Made by a program: the position numbers and the translations under genes. Positions 27,303 through 36,502 of a DNA stretch of 64,000 bases are shown one piece after another (position 1 is the stretch's first letter; each line of letters starts with the position of its first letter). Location: positions 620,001-684,000 of the forward strand of contig JAQWMR010000016.1 in the NCBI GenBank assembly GCA_029246685.1. The letters are read 5' to 3'. Under the pieces are notes generated by a model. The model saw only the letters and a program-made list of their open reading frames with translations, was not told the origin of the DNA and did not search any database. Origin of the DNA: Acidimicrobiales bacterium. Its GTDB lineage: Bacteria; Actinomycetota; Acidimicrobiia; Acidimicrobiales; Aldehydirespiratoraceae.

Positions 27303-27512
27303 TGCAGGTCCTTTGTTTCCTGTCCGTCGGATCCCTCACGGTCACCTGCTCTGTATTTCGGGGGCTGATGACCCGGTTCTTGACGAGGACCCGTCGGTGG
27401 TCACTTCGGAATCGCTCATCGACCCACCGGGGTCGATGACTCTGGTCCCGGGACCGGCTGGGTCGCTCGGCCCACGAGTCGTGGAATCACGCGGCAGTCG
27501 CCCGCTGCACGC
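27303..27512 (-). other. Gap upstream of the response regulator, with a possible 25-codon leader ORF
   Basis: No known gene. On the minus strand an ATG at 27419 opens a 25-codon frame ending TGA at 27342 (MSDSEVTTDGSSSRTGSSAP...). GGTGG lies a few bases upstream. It could be a leader peptide or chance; the Ser/Thr-rich composition has no known meaning. Confidence 0.25.
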
Positions 27513-28391
27513 TCAGGCGACGATGCCGGCTGCCCAGGCGATCAACACGCCGGGATCAGTCCCGGGTCGTCCGATCATGGTCATCACGGGGTCGATCGGC
27601 CGGGGGTCACGCCGCCGGGAGACCTCGACGCGTCGGCCGCTCAGTTGGCCGATGAGGCCGTGTTCTCCGTCGTCCACGAGTCCTTTGATGCGCACCACCT
27701 CAACCGGCGTGCCATCGAGCCAGGCGCGGAGTTGTGCTCGGTCCATTGACCGGGGCACGAACGAATGGGCGACGTGCAGCGGGTGGTCCGTACCGGGCTG
27801 TCGGCCGAGTCGTTCGACTGGCAGAAGCAGCTCGGGTCCGGCCGTGGGCCCGTCGGCGATCGGAGCGTCCGAGAGCGCTCGCAGCATCTCTCGCGCCGCG
27901 GCGACCTCGTTGGCAGCAGCGATGTCGGTTCGGCTGACGATCAGCACGTCGGCCGCACGGATCTGGTCGGCGACGGTGTCGCCCACGTACTGGTCGGCGA
28001 GCCACGTGCCGAGCGACTCGGGGTCGACGACGACGAGCACGCCGTCGAGGGCGTATCCGGGCGTGCGTCCCCACTGGGCCACGGCCCACGGGTCCCCGAC
28101 GCCGCTCACTTCGATGATCACATGGTCCGGCCGGGTCTCGAGGGCGGAGAGGTCGTCGAGGGCCGACCCGAGACCGTCCACCGCCTGGCAGCACACACAG
28201 CCGTTGGCGAGCGCCAACACGTTGCCGTCCTCGGGCTCCACAAGAGCCTCGTCGACGGCGATGTCGCCGAAATCGTTGACGATCACAGCGATGCGAAGGC
28301 CGTGGTCTGCCGTCAGGACGCGGTTGAGCAGCGTGGTCTTTCCCGCGCCGAGATAGCCACCGAGAACCGTCAGCGGAACGGCGACGGTCAC
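27513..28391 (-). CDS. CobW/COG0523-type G3E GTPase
   Basis: A 292-aa metal-trafficking GTPase. Walker A is GYLGAGKTTLLNRVL near residue 9, the metal-binding CxCC motif is NGCVCCQ, the G-box IIEVSGVGDP follows, and VSRTD serves as the NKxD equivalent. Members of this family insert or deliver Zn, Co or Ni to client enzymes. The GTG at 28391 overlaps the stop of the upstream amidohydrolase (GTGA), so the GTPase may serve that metal-dependent hydrolase; this link is inference. The C-terminal CobW_C domain is small. Confidence 0.88.
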   Translation of the reverse strand: MTVAVPLTVLGGYLGAGKTTLLNRVLTADHGLRIAVIVNDFGDIAVDEALVEPEDGNVLALANGCVCCQAVDGLGSALDDLSALETRPDHVIIEVSGVGDPWAVAQWGRTPGYALDGVLVVVDPESLGTWLADQYVGDTVADQIRAADVLIVSRTDIAAANEVAAAREMLRALSDAPIADGPTAGPELLLPVERLGRQPGTDHPLHVAHSFVPRSMDRAQLRAWLDGTPVEVVRIKGLVDDGEHGLIGQLSGRRVEVSRRRDPRPIDPVMTMIGRPGTDPGVLIAWAAGIVA

Positions 28392-30028
28392 CCGACCGGG
28401 TGGTGCTCGCCGCCGAGCACCGTCGCCACGACACCGAGGCCGCGCAGGCCGCTCGCGCCGACGTCGTGCGGGTCGGCGTCGAGTACGACGAGATCCGCCC
28501 GCTTGCCAGGAGTGATCGAGCCGACCTCGTGCTCCATCCGCAGCTGGTGGGCGGCACCAAGCGTGATGGCGTGCAGCGCCTGGTCGACCGACAACCGCTC
28601 GTCTTCGCCGAGCACCCGGCCGTTGGCCGTCTGGCGGTTGGCTGCACACCAGGCAACGTGGAGCGGGCCGAGCGGAGTGACAGGCGCATCGCTGTGGATG
28701 GAGAGCGGGATGTCGAGACCGAGCACCGATGCCGCGGCGTTCATTCCCACTGCCCGGTCGGGGCCGACGGTGAGGTCGTGGTGCTGGTCGCCCCAATACC
28801 AGAAGTGGTTCGAGAACAGGTTGGCGCACATCCCGAGTTCGGCCATCCGCTGATATTGGTCGGGCCGAGTGAGCTGGCAGTGCTGGATCGTCGTGCGGTG
28901 GTCCGCGTACGGCGAGCCGCCGGTCGCCTCGGTGAAGGCGTCGAGCATGACATCGACCGCCTGATCGCCGTTGCAATGGACGTGGAGGAGCATTTCGTTG
29001 GCGACGACCGGGCGAATCCAGTCGGCGAGTTGGGCGGGCGGGATCAGCCAGAGACCGTTGTCCTTGCCCGTCACATACGGCTCGGTGACCCGTGCCGTGT
29101 AGCCCTGAATGCTGCCGTCGAGGACGAACTTGATCGGGCCGAACCGGAGCTTGTCGGTGGACTCGCCCTGGCGCGCCACCGCGATCTCGGCGATTTCATT
29201 CAGGTCGGGCGTGACACCTCCCATCCCCGGGTTGTGGAAGATGACGACACGGGCAGGAAAGGACGACTCGGCAGTGAGCGACTTCCACGAGGCGACCAAC
29301 CGGTCGTTGTCGATCGGGGTCCCGCCGAGATCGACGATCGTCGTGACACCGGCATTGCCGGCGAGGCGTCCGTAGTTACGAAGCCCCTCCTCGGCCATGA
29401 GAGACACGAAGAACCGAACGAACGAGTCGCCCGCGAGCCGCATGGCAGCCGGTTCCTGTAGCTCGCCGATCGGGTCACCGGCGCCGTCCTTCGGCACACC
29501 GTCCGCGAGGGTGTCGGCATCGATCCCCTCCTTTTCCATGACGGCCGTGTTGACCGTCAGGAGATGCATCGAGGCATGGGCGACGAGGATCGGACGGGTG
29601 GTCGACACCTCGTCGAGATGCGCTGCGACGAACCGTTCGCCGGGGAAGTAGATCGGATCGAGCCCCCACGCGAGGAGCGGCTCGTATGGATCGTCGAGCG
29701 TAGCTTCGGCCTCTGCAAGCCGTTCGATCACGGCGTCGAGCGTCCGGCACCCGGACCACACCTTCCCGTCGGGGCCGCGACTGTCGAAGTAGCCGACGTA
29801 GAGGTGCTGCCAGATCCCGCCCGCCATCGAATGGGCGTGCGCCTCCACGAACCCCGGCAGGATCACCTGATCGCCGTAGCGATCGTCGACCGTCGCGCCG
29901 GGGTGCGCCTCGGCGAGGTCGGCGGCTGACCCGACGGCGAGGATCTGACCGTCGTCGATCGCGATGGCATCGCCGGACGTCCCCGCGTCGATCGTGTGCA
30001 CGGCTTGGGCGGTGAGGATCGTCGTCAT
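28388..30028 (-). CDS. Amidohydrolase family 3 (YtcJ-like) metal-dependent hydrolase
   Basis: A 546-aa hydrolase with the amidohydrolase-3 layout. A small beta domain opens it (TAQAVHTIDAGTSGDAIAID), then the metal HxH in VILPGFVEAHAHSM, a TIM barrel with LLHVHCNGDQAVDVMLDAF and TTIQHCQLTRPDQ (metal/substrate His residues), and the late Asp in IPLSIHSDAPVTPLGP. It ends VGSITPGKRADLVVLDADPH. Start chosen at ATG 30028, which follows a -10-like TAACGT by 8 nt, compatible with a leaderless mRNA; an ATG at 30061 is upstream. Typical substrates are N-acyl amino acids or formamides; the actual one is unknown. Confidence 0.9.
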   Translation of the reverse strand: MTTILTAQAVHTIDAGTSGDAIAIDDGQILAVGSAADLAEAHPGATVDDRYGDQVILPGFVEAHAHSMAGGIWQHLYVGYFDSRGPDGKVWSGCRTLDAVIERLAEAEATLDDPYEPLLAWGLDPIYFPGERFVAAHLDEVSTTRPILVAHASMHLLTVNTAVMEKEGIDADTLADGVPKDGAGDPIGELQEPAAMRLAGDSFVRFFVSLMAEEGLRNYGRLAGNAGVTTIVDLGGTPIDNDRLVASWKSLTAESSFPARVVIFHNPGMGGVTPDLNEIAEIAVARQGESTDKLRFGPIKFVLDGSIQGYTARVTEPYVTGKDNGLWLIPPAQLADWIRPVVANEMLLHVHCNGDQAVDVMLDAFTEATGGSPYADHRTTIQHCQLTRPDQYQRMAELGMCANLFSNHFWYWGDQHHDLTVGPDRAVGMNAAASVLGLDIPLSIHSDAPVTPLGPLHVAWCAANRQTANGRVLGEDERLSVDQALHAITLGAAHQLRMEHEVGSITPGKRADLVVLDADPHDVGASGLRGLGVVATVLGGEHHPVG

Positions 30029-30043
30029 CGCGGGCGACGTTAA

Positions 30044-30060
30044 TGCCACGGACTGTGGCA
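30044..30060. promoter_or_regulatory. Operator-like inverted repeat
   Basis: TGCCAC / GTGGCA, 6-bp arms with a 5-bp centre, between the divergent amidohydrolase and SLH-protein genes. Its position just upstream of the amidohydrolase start fits a regulator site, but no regulator can be named. Confidence 0.3.
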
Positions 30061-30173
30061 CTGCTCATGTCGAGCGTTCGCAGGCCGATGCGGATTACGG
30101 CGCGCGACGAGCGCCCAACAACTCCGATTGGTGGAATCCGATCAACATCACAATCAGCATCACGAAGGGACGG

Positions 30174-30932
30174 ATGGCGGCGATCATCGCGGTCATCGTC
30201 CTCTTGGGCTCGACAGTGGCGTATGCAGCGCACCCGTTCACCGATGTCGAAGACGGCAAGTGGTACTCCGACGCCGTCGACTGGGCGCACAACAACGACA
30301 TCACCACGGGCAATACCCCCACCACGTTCAACGGCGACGCCGGCGTCACCCGCTACGGAGCGGTGACCTTCCAACAGCGCTACGACGAGAACGTCGCTGC
30401 ACCCGCCCGCCAGGACCTCGCTGACGACATCAGCGAGATCAGCGACGCCCACGATGACGAGGTCGGCCGGCTCGCATACGAGCAGAGCACCGACGAGGAC
30501 AACTGGGACGGCAACGACCTCAAGACCGATGTCACGATCAACATTCCGACGGACGGCTTCCTGATCGCCAACTACAGCGCGAACATCGGCAAGGACTTCG
30601 ACGAGACCGGCACCGGCGGTCTGACCGTCGCCGCGGATTTCAAGCACGAAGGCGATTACATCGACACCTTCCGCCAACGATTCGATCTCGACGCCACGTT
30701 GTTCAACGTCGACGAACACTCACTGTCGTTCACCCATGTCCTCGAGGCGAGTGCGGGCGACAACGACGTCGATGTCACGCTGTCACACAATGGCGCAGCG
30801 ACCGACCTTCTCTACGTCTACAGCGAGAACCTCAACGTGCTGTTCGTCCCGTTCGACGCGAACAACGAGATCATCATCATTCCGCTCGGTGTCGGCGACG
30901 ACGGCCGCAACCACAACCCCGACGGTCAGTAG
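30174..30932 (+). CDS. Secreted protein with one SLH-like domain (first of two)
   Basis: A 252-aa exported protein. The signal peptide is MAAIIAVIVLLGSTVAYA, followed at once by an SLH-like unit (HPFTDVEDGKWYSDAVDWAH, then NDITTG and FNGDAGVTRYGAVTFQQRY). The remainder is an Asp/Asn-rich beta-type domain of unknown function. Start ATG 30174 has GAAGGG 4 nt upstream; the frame is open further, and the upstream INITISITKGR resembles the start of the next protein, but no usable start codon is there. A single SLH repeat may anchor or oligomerise at the envelope. Confidence 0.8.
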   Translation: MAAIIAVIVLLGSTVAYAAHPFTDVEDGKWYSDAVDWAHNNDITTGNTPTTFNGDAGVTRYGAVTFQQRYDENVAAPARQDLADDISEISDAHDDEVGRLAYEQSTDEDNWDGNDLKTDVTINIPTDGFLIANYSANIGKDFDETGTGGLTVAADFKHEGDYIDTFRQRFDLDATLFNVDEHSLSFTHVLEASAGDNDVDVTLSHNGAATDLLYVYSENLNVLFVPFDANNEIIIIPLGVGDDGRNHNPDGQ

Positions 30933-30934
30933 CT

Positions 30935-30949
30935 CGACCGAAGCGGTCG
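30935..30949 (+). terminator. Short hairpin after the first SLH gene
   Basis: CGACCG / CGGTCG, 6-bp arms with a 3-nt loop, 3 nt beyond the stop, followed by GCCGGTCCTTTCC. Weak U content; possible terminator. Confidence 0.35.
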
Positions 30950-30971
30950 GCCGGTCCTTTCCGCGGAGGGC

Positions 30972-31001
30972 TTGGATGCCGAGGACGCGCCTGTTTAGGT
31001 T
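30972..31001 (+). promoter_or_regulatory. Predicted promoter of the second SLH gene
   Basis: -35 TTGGAT (30972-30977), 18-nt spacer, -10 TAGGTT (30996-31001), 29 nt before the GTG start, which has AAAGG upstream. Confidence 0.5.
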
Positions 31002-31030
31002 TGTGGGTACCAACTGAAAGGCGGCACCTC

Positions 31031-31591
31031 GTGACCATCACGATCACAAAGTCCAAGTTCGCGCTCGCTGTCGTGGCTGTGGCAATGCTCATACCGGGCG
31101 CAGCAATGGCGTTCCACGTCTTCGACGACGTCCCCGACGGCAAGTTCTTCGCCGAACCGGTGGAGTGGGCATTTGACAACGGCATCACCACCGGCAAGAC
31201 ATCCACCACCTTCGCGCCGGACGACAGCGTGACGCGTGGCGAGGCCGTGACGTTCCTCAAGCGGTACCACGAGGCCTTTGGCCCCGTCGCGCACGCAACG
31301 GTTCTAGCTGACGGCAGCGTCGTCGCCACTCGTTCGTTCGGCATCACGGGCGCCAACGTGTCGCTCGACTCTACGTCGGCCTTCTGCTTCCAGGATCTCG
31401 AATTCGAGTTCACGACGGTTCAGGTCTCTCCGATCTATGAGGGCAACGAGGACATCACCACAACGGAAGTGGGCTACCCCGACACAATCGATATGGGGGA
31501 CTGTGACGACTTGGACGCCGAGCTCGAGATCGCGACGCTCATTGACGGCGTGTGGGCGCCACGCGGCTTCACCGTGACGTTCTTCTCCTAG
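31031..31591 (+). CDS. Secreted protein with one SLH-like domain (second of two)
   Basis: A 186-aa exported protein starting at GTG 31031 (VTITITKSKFALAVVAVAML, signal peptide ending AMA). The SLH-like unit is FHVFDDVPDGKFFAEPVEWA, DNGITTG and FAPDDSVTRGEAVTFLKRY, closely parallel to the upstream protein. After it comes a different beta-rich domain with two Cys (AFCFQD and GDCDD) that could form a disulfide. Same N-terminal architecture but different C-terminal domains indicates duplication with domain change. Confidence 0.85.
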   Translation: MTITITKSKFALAVVAVAMLIPGAAMAFHVFDDVPDGKFFAEPVEWAFDNGITTGKTSTTFAPDDSVTRGEAVTFLKRYHEAFGPVAHATVLADGSVVATRSFGITGANVSLDSTSAFCFQDLEFEFTTVQVSPIYEGNEDITTTEVGYPDTIDMGDCDDLDAELEIATLIDGVWAPRGFTVTFFS

Positions 31592-31608
31592 TCCGACCAT
31601 GAGAACGG

Positions 31609-31641
31609 AAAGAGCCCCGGGCCTGACGCCCGGGGCTCTTT
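31609..31641. terminator. Strong bidirectional terminator between SLH gene and rpsJ
   Basis: A 14-bp perfect stem, AAAGAGCCCCGGGC and GCCCGGGGCTCTTT, with a 5-nt loop. It has T-rich flanks on the plus side (TTTCGTTCG) and TTTCCGTTCTC on the minus side. It separates the convergent SLH gene and tuf-rpsJ transcripts. Confidence 0.85.
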
Positions 31642-31663
31642 CGTTCGTTCGATGATCCTGCGG

Positions 31664-31984
31664 CTAGGCCTGCTGGATCTTGATCTCGATGTCGACCCCG
31701 GCGGGGAGGTCGAGACGCTGCAGCGAGTCCACCGTCTTGGGCGAGGGCTCCAGGATATCGATGAGGCGCTTGTGAATGCGCATCTCGAAGTGCTCCCGGG
31801 AATCCTTGTCCTTGAACGGACCCTTGATGACCGTGAAGCGGTGCTTCTCGGTCGGCAGGGGAATCGGACCCGACAGGTGGGCCTGCGTCCGCTTCACCGT
31901 CTCGACGATCTTCTTCGTCGACTGATCGAAGATCTCGTGGTCGTAGGCCTTGAGCCGGATTCGAATCTTCTGTCCTGCAGCCAT
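31664..31984 (-). CDS. rpsJ: 30S ribosomal protein S10
   Basis: A 106-aa protein, also the NusE subunit of antitermination complexes. Landmarks are [40 protein letters not shown] and [19 protein letters not shown] 31984; 7 bases after tuf. It normally heads the rplC-led operon; here it ends the tuf transcript, followed by a strong terminator. Confidence 0.98.
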   Translation of the reverse strand: MAAGQKIRIRLKAYDHEIFDQSTKKIVETVKRTQAHLSGPIPLPTEKHRFTVIKGPFKDKDSREHFEMRIHKRLIDILEPSPKTVDSLQRLDLPAGVDIEIKIQQA

Positions 31985-31991
31985 CAGATGC

Positions 31992-33179
31992 TCACTTGAG
32001 GACCTTGGTGACCGAGCCGGCGCCGACGGTGCGGCCACCCTCACGGATAGCGAACCGAAGACCCTCGTCCATGGCGATCGGGTTGATCAGCTCGACAGTC
32101 ATCTCGGTGTTGTCACCAGGCATGCACATCTCGGTGCCCTCGTGCAGCGTGATGATGCCGGTGATGTCGGTCGTCCGGAAGTAGAACTGCGGGCGGTAGT
32201 TCGAGAAGAACGGCTTCTCGCGGCCACCCTCAGCCTTGCTCAGAATGTAGACCTGCGCCTCGAAGTCGGTGTGCGGGGTGATGCTGCCGGGAGCGGCGAG
32301 GACCTGGCCACGCTGGACCTCGTCCTTGTCGATACCACGCAGAAGCGCACCGATGTTGTCGCCGGCCTGACCCGAGTCGAGGAGCTTGCGGAACATCTCG
32401 ACGCCGGTGCAAGTGGTCTTGCCCGTGTCCTTGATGCCCACGATCTCGAGCTCGTCGCCGGTGTTGACCTTGCCCTGCTCCACCTTGCCGGTCACGACGG
32501 TGCCGCGGCCGGTGATCGAGAACACGTCCTCGATCGGCATGAGGAAGGGCTTGTCGAGGTCGCGCTCGGGCGTGGGGATGTACTCGTCCACCTGCGCCAT
32601 GAGATCCAGGATGGCGGCGCCGGCGTCGGCGTCGCCCTCGAGGGCCTTGAGGGCAGAGACCTGAACGATCGGGGTGTCGTCGCCCGGGAAGTCGTACTCG
32701 TTGAGGAGTTCGCGGACTTCCATCTCGACGAGCTCGATGAGCTCGTCGTCGTCGACCATGTCGACCTTGTTCAGGGCAACGATGATCTTCGGCACGCCGA
32801 CCTGACGAGCCAGCAGCACGTGCTCACGGGTCTGGGGCATCGGGCCGTCGGCGGCGGACACGACAAGGATGGCACCGTCGACCTGAGCCGCACCGGTGAT
32901 CATGTTCTTGATGTAGTCAGCGTGACCAGGCATGTCGACGTGGGCGTAGTGACGGTTGTCCGTCTCGTACTCCACGTGCGACACGTTGATCGTGATACCG
33001 CGTTCGCGCTCTTCAGGAGCGTTGTCGATGTTCGCGAACTCGGTGAAGGACGAGCCTTCGACGTTGTCCGAAAGAACCTTTGTGATCGCAGCGGTGAGCG
33101 TCGTCTTGCCGTGGTCGATGTGTCCCATCGTGCCCACGTTGACGTGAGGCTTGTTCCGCTCGAACGTCTCCTTGGCCAT
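31992..33179 (-). CDS. tuf: Elongation factor Tu
   Basis: A 395-aa GTPase delivering aminoacyl-tRNA. G1 is [15 protein letters not shown]2 is in [10 protein letters not shown]3 is DMPGHADYI and G4 is NKVDMVD. Domains II and III are complete with TTDITG and the end [15 protein letters not shown]. Start ATG 33179. It lies 54 bp downstream of fusA. Confidence 0.99.
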   Translation of the reverse strand: MAKETFERNKPHVNVGTMGHIDHGKTTLTAAITKVLSDNVEGSSFTEFANIDNAPEERERGITINVSHVEYETDNRHYAHVDMPGHADYIKNMITGAAQVDGAILVVSAADGPMPQTREHVLLARQVGVPKIIVALNKVDMVDDDELIELVEMEVRELLNEYDFPGDDTPIVQVSALKALEGDADAGAAILDLMAQVDEYIPTPERDLDKPFLMPIEDVFSITGRGTVVTGKVEQGKVNTGDELEIVGIKDTGKTTCTGVEMFRKLLDSGQAGDNIGALLRGIDKDEVQRGQVLAAPGSITPHTDFEAQVYILSKAEGGREKPFFSNYRPQFYFRTTDITGIITLHEGTEMCMPGDNTEMTVELINPIAMDEGLRFAIREGGRTVGAGSVTKVLK

Positions 33180-33233
33180 AACTGTTTTTCCTTGTGATTT
33201 TCTCTGTGGCTTCTTGGTGTGCTTAGGAGACGA

Positions 33234-35327
33234 TCATTCGCCGCGAACGCGGGCGACGATCTCTTCCTGAACGGATGCAGGTGTTGGCTGGTACGAATCA
33301 AATTGCATCGTGTACGTAGCCCGCCCCTGCGTGCGTGAACGCAGATCCGTACTGTATCCGAACATCTCGGAGAGCGGCACGAGTGCATTCACGACCTGGT
33401 TGATCCCGCGCTGCTCGGTGCCCTGCACCTGACCGCGTCGAGAATTGATGTCGCCGACGACATCGCCGAGATAGTCGTCGGGGGTGACGACTTCGACGGC
33501 GAAGACCGGCTCGAGGAGCGTGGGCTTCGCTTGACGGGCAACCTCGCGGAACCACGCGTTGCCGGCGATCTTGAACGCCATTTCGGATGAGTCGACGTCG
33601 TGCGTCTTGCCGTCTTCGAGCGTGACCTTGATGTCGACGGTGGGAAACCCCGCCAGGACGCCGTTACTCATGGCTTCCTGGATGCCCTGATCGACCGGCT
33701 TGATGTATTCCTTCGGAATGTTGCCGCCGGTGACGTTCGACTCGAACTCGTATTCGCTACCCGGGTTCGGCGAGAGCGTGGCGGAGATGACGGCGAACTG
33801 GCCGGTACCACCGGTTTGCTTCTTGTGCGTGTAGGTGTACTCGACGATTTCCTGGGTGATCGTCTCGCGGTACGCGACCTGCGGCTTGCCGACGGCAGCC
33901 TCCACTTTGAACTCGCGCTTCATGCGGTCGACCAGCACCTCGAGGTGCAGCTCGCCCATGCCGGCGATGATCGTCTGCGCGGTCTCTTCGTTGGTGGTGA
34001 CCTGGAAGGTGGGGTCCTCTTCGGCGAGCGCCTGGAGGGCCCGGCCCATCTTCTCCTGATCGGCCTTGGACTTCGGCTCCACGGCGACCTCGATCACCGG
34101 CGCCGGGAAGTCGAGGTTTTCCAGCGTGATCGGGTTCGACGGATCGCAGAGCGTGTCGCCGGTGCGAGTGTTCTTGATGCCGATGCCGGCGGCGATGTCG
34201 CCGGTGGCGACGGCGTCCTTGTCCACGCGGTCGTTGGCGTGCATCTCGAGAATACGGCCGACGCGCTCCTTGTTGGACGTGCGGGTGTTGAGGACCACGT
34301 CGCCCTTCTCGAAGGTGCCGGAGTAGACCCGGAAGTAGGTGAGACGGCCGACATGGGGATCGGTCATGATCTTGAACGCGAGCGCGGAGAACGGCTCATC
34401 GTCGCTGGCGGAACGGCTTGCCTCGTTGCCCTGCTTGTCCTCACCGGTGATCGGCGGGACGTCGAGCGGCGAGGGCAGGTAGTCGATGACGGCATCGAGC
34501 AGGGGCTGCACGCCCTTGTTCTTGAAGGCGGTGCCGTTGAGGACGGGAACGAGCCCGTTCTCCAGGGTGCCCTTGCGGATCGCGGCCATCAGCTCTTCTT
34601 CGCCGACTTCCTCGTCCTCGAGGACCTTCATCATGATGTCTTCGTCTTGATCCGCCGCCGCTTCGAGCAACATGGCGCGGTACTCGTCCGCCTGCTCCTG
34701 AAGCTCGGCGGGGATCTCGACGGCCTCATAGGTCGCGCCAAGGTCCTTCTCGTCGGTGGCTGCGGGCCACACGAGGGCCTTCATCTTCACGAGATCGATC
34801 ACGCCGGCGTAGTCGCCCTCGGCGCCGATCGGCAGCTGAAGGACGGCAACGTTGGGAGTCAGCCGATCCTTGATGGTGTCGAGGCAGAAGAAGAAGTCCG
34901 CGCCGGTTCGGTCCATCTTGTTGACGAAGCACATGCGGGGCACGTTGTAGCGATCGGCCTGGCGCCAGACCGTCTCGGTCTGGGGCTCAACGCCGGCAAC
35001 ACCGTCGAACACCGCCACCGCGCCGTCGAGCACGCGCAACGAACGCTCCACCTCGACGGTAAAGTCCACGTGGCCAGGCGTGTCGATGATGTTGATGCGG
35101 TGGTCGTTCCAGATGCAGTGGGTGGCGGCAGAGGTGATCGTGATGCCACGCTCCTGCTCCTGCTCCATCCAGTCCATGGTGGCGGCACCGTCGTGGACCT
35201 CGCCGATCTTGTAGGACCGGCCGGTGTAGTAGAGGATGCGCTCCGTCGTCGTGGTCTTGCCCGCGTCGATGTGCGCCATGATGCCGATGTTTCGGGTCAT
35301 GTCGAGCGGTGTGCGCTTCTCAGCCAT
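33234..35327 (-). CDS. fusA: Elongation factor G
   Basis: A 697-aa translocation GTPase. G1 is [15 protein letters not shown], the switch region [14 protein letters not shown]3 is DTPGHVDF and G4 is NKMDRTGAD. Domains II-V are present, with [19 protein letters not shown] in domain IV and [12 protein letters not shown] in domain V. Length is standard. Confidence 0.99.
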   Translation of the reverse strand: MAEKRTPLDMTRNIGIMAHIDAGKTTTTERILYYTGRSYKIGEVHDGAATMDWMEQEQERGITITSAATHCIWNDHRINIIDTPGHVDFTVEVERSLRVLDGAVAVFDGVAGVEPQTETVWRQADRYNVPRMCFVNKMDRTGADFFFCLDTIKDRLTPNVAVLQLPIGAEGDYAGVIDLVKMKALVWPAATDEKDLGATYEAVEIPAELQEQADEYRAMLLEAAADQDEDIMMKVLEDEEVGEEELMAAIRKGTLENGLVPVLNGTAFKNKGVQPLLDAVIDYLPSPLDVPPITGEDKQGNEASRSASDDEPFSALAFKIMTDPHVGRLTYFRVYSGTFEKGDVVLNTRTSNKERVGRILEMHANDRVDKDAVATGDIAAGIGIKNTRTGDTLCDPSNPITLENLDFPAPVIEVAVEPKSKADQEKMGRALQALAEEDPTFQVTTNEETAQTIIAGMGELHLEVLVDRMKREFKVEAAVGKPQVAYRETITQEIVEYTYTHKKQTGGTGQFAVISATLSPNPGSEYEFESNVTGGNIPKEYIKPVDQGIQEAMSNGVLAGFPTVDIKVTLEDGKTHDVDSSEMAFKIAGNAWFREVARQAKPTLLEPVFAVEVVTPDDYLGDVVGDINSRRGQVQGTEQRGINQVVNALVPLSEMFGYSTDLRSRTQGRATYTMQFDSYQPTPASVQEEIVARVRGE

Positions 35328-35382
35328 TGCTATTCCTCAAGTCAAACGGGGGTGTGCGCACGAATCTGCTTTGCACGCACAG

Positions 35383-35417
35383 CGACCGGGCTTCTCTGAT
35401 CTGAGAGGGCCCGGTCG
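35383..35417 (-). promoter_or_regulatory. Hairpin in the rpsG-fusA spacer
   Basis: Arms CGACCGGGC / GCCCGGTCG enclose a second weaker pair CTCT / AGAG. It is the main structure in the 130-bp rpsG-fusA gap. It could be a processing site, an attenuator or an S7 binding site; nothing decides. Confidence 0.35.
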
Positions 35418-35457
35418 ATGGAAAAGTGTATTGGGATTGCGGTAAGGAACCGCTGAG

Positions 35458-35928
35458 TTACCAGCGGTAGTGGGCGAATGCCTTGTTGGCGTCGGCCATC
35501 TTCTGGACGTCTTCACGGCGCTTGCAGGAAGCACCGATGCCGTTGCTGGCATCGAGGATCTCGTTGGCGAGACGCTCGGCCATGGTGCGCTCACGGCGAT
35601 CGCGGGAGAACCCGACCATCCAGCGGATGGCAAGGGTGGTGGCACGACGAGGACGAACCTCGATCGGCACCTGGTACGTGGCGCCACCGACGCGGCGGCT
35701 CTTCACCTCGAGCTGCGGACGGACGTTGTCCACCGCGCGCTTGAGGGTGCCGACCGGCTCGGCGCCAGTCTTCTCTTCGACCGTGGCAAGTGCGTCGTAG
35801 ACGATCTTCTCGGCCAGGTTGCGCTTGCCGCGCTGGAGGACCTTGTTGATGAACTGGGTGACGAGCACCGAGTCATAGATCGGATCGGGGTGAATTTCGC
35901 GGCGCGGAGCCGGACCCTTACGTGGCAT
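35458..35928 (-). CDS. rpsG: 30S ribosomal protein S7
   Basis: A 156-aa head-assembly protein: [40 protein letters not shown] and [20 protein letters not shown]. Two bases after rpsL. Confidence 0.98.
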   Translation of the reverse strand: MPRKGPAPRREIHPDPIYDSVLVTQFINKVLQRGKRNLAEKIVYDALATVEEKTGAEPVGTLKRAVDNVRPQLEVKSRRVGGATYQVPIEVRPRRATTLAIRWMVGFSRDRRERTMAERLANEILDASNGIGASCKRREDVQKMADANKAFAHYRW

Positions 35929-35930
35929 CG

Positions 35931-36302
35931 TCAGCTATCCTTCTTCACGCCGTAACGACTACGGGCCTGCTTGCGGTCGCGCACGCCCGAGGTGTCGAGC
36001 GTGCCGCGAACGATCTTGTAGCGAACACCAGGGAGGTCCTTCACACGACCACCACGGACGAGCACGATCGAGTGCTCCTGGAGGTTGTGGCCCTCACCGG
36101 GGATGTAGGCGGTGACTTCGATGCCACTGGTCAGACGAACACGGGCGACCTTACGCAGCGCGGAGTTCGGCTTCTTCGGGGTGGCGGTGTAAACGCGGGT
36201 GCACACGCCACGACGCTGGGGCGCTCCCTTGAGCGCGGGTGTCGCTTCCTTGCGACGCTTCGACTGGCGACCCTTGCGGACCAGCTGCTGAATGGTTGGC
36301 AC
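35931..36302 (-). CDS. rpsL: 30S ribosomal protein S12
   Basis: A 123-aa decoding-centre protein, GTG start at 36302 ([18 protein letters not shown]) with AAGG 8 nt upstream. The streptomycin-related lysines are both wild type: [17 protein letters not shown] and [16 protein letters not shown]. The longer open frame to 36620 crosses the promoter and is rejected. Confidence 0.97.
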   Translation of the reverse strand: MPTIQQLVRKGRQSKRRKEATPALKGAPQRRGVCTRVYTATPKKPNSALRKVARVRLTSGIEVTAYIPGEGHNLQEHSIVLVRGGRVKDLPGVRYKIVRGTLDTSGVRDRKQARSRYGVKKDS

Positions 36303-36396
36303 AGAACTACCTTGCTTGTCGAGATAATGTCGCAATGAGCGATCGATCGAGTATCCGGCCGGCTGCGCCGTGAGAGCGCGCTCGGGCCGACGAGAA

Positions 36397-36425
36397 AGCA
36401 TACGACCGAGGTAGGGGAACCTCAA
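36397..36425 (-). promoter_or_regulatory. Predicted promoter of rpsL-rpsG-fusA-tuf-rpsJ
   Basis: Minus-strand -35 TTGAGG (36425-36420), 17-nt spacer, -10 TATGCT (36402-36397). This is the best sigma-70-type promoter in the window and gives a leader of roughly 90 nt before rpsL. Confidence 0.7.
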
Positions 36426-36502
36426 CCCGCGCGACGGTTTCCCGCGCATCACCTCTGCGAACTGTCGACCCGGCGCGAGACGGACCCGTCGGCGAGGCCT
36501 CC

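Noticed and set aside
30140..30173. ATC start for the first SLH protein by analogy with the second
   Set aside because: The peptide resemblance is tempting, but ATC starts are very rare and ATG 30174 has a good SD.
33600..35399. 599-aa plus-strand frame
   Set aside because: Antisense of fusA.
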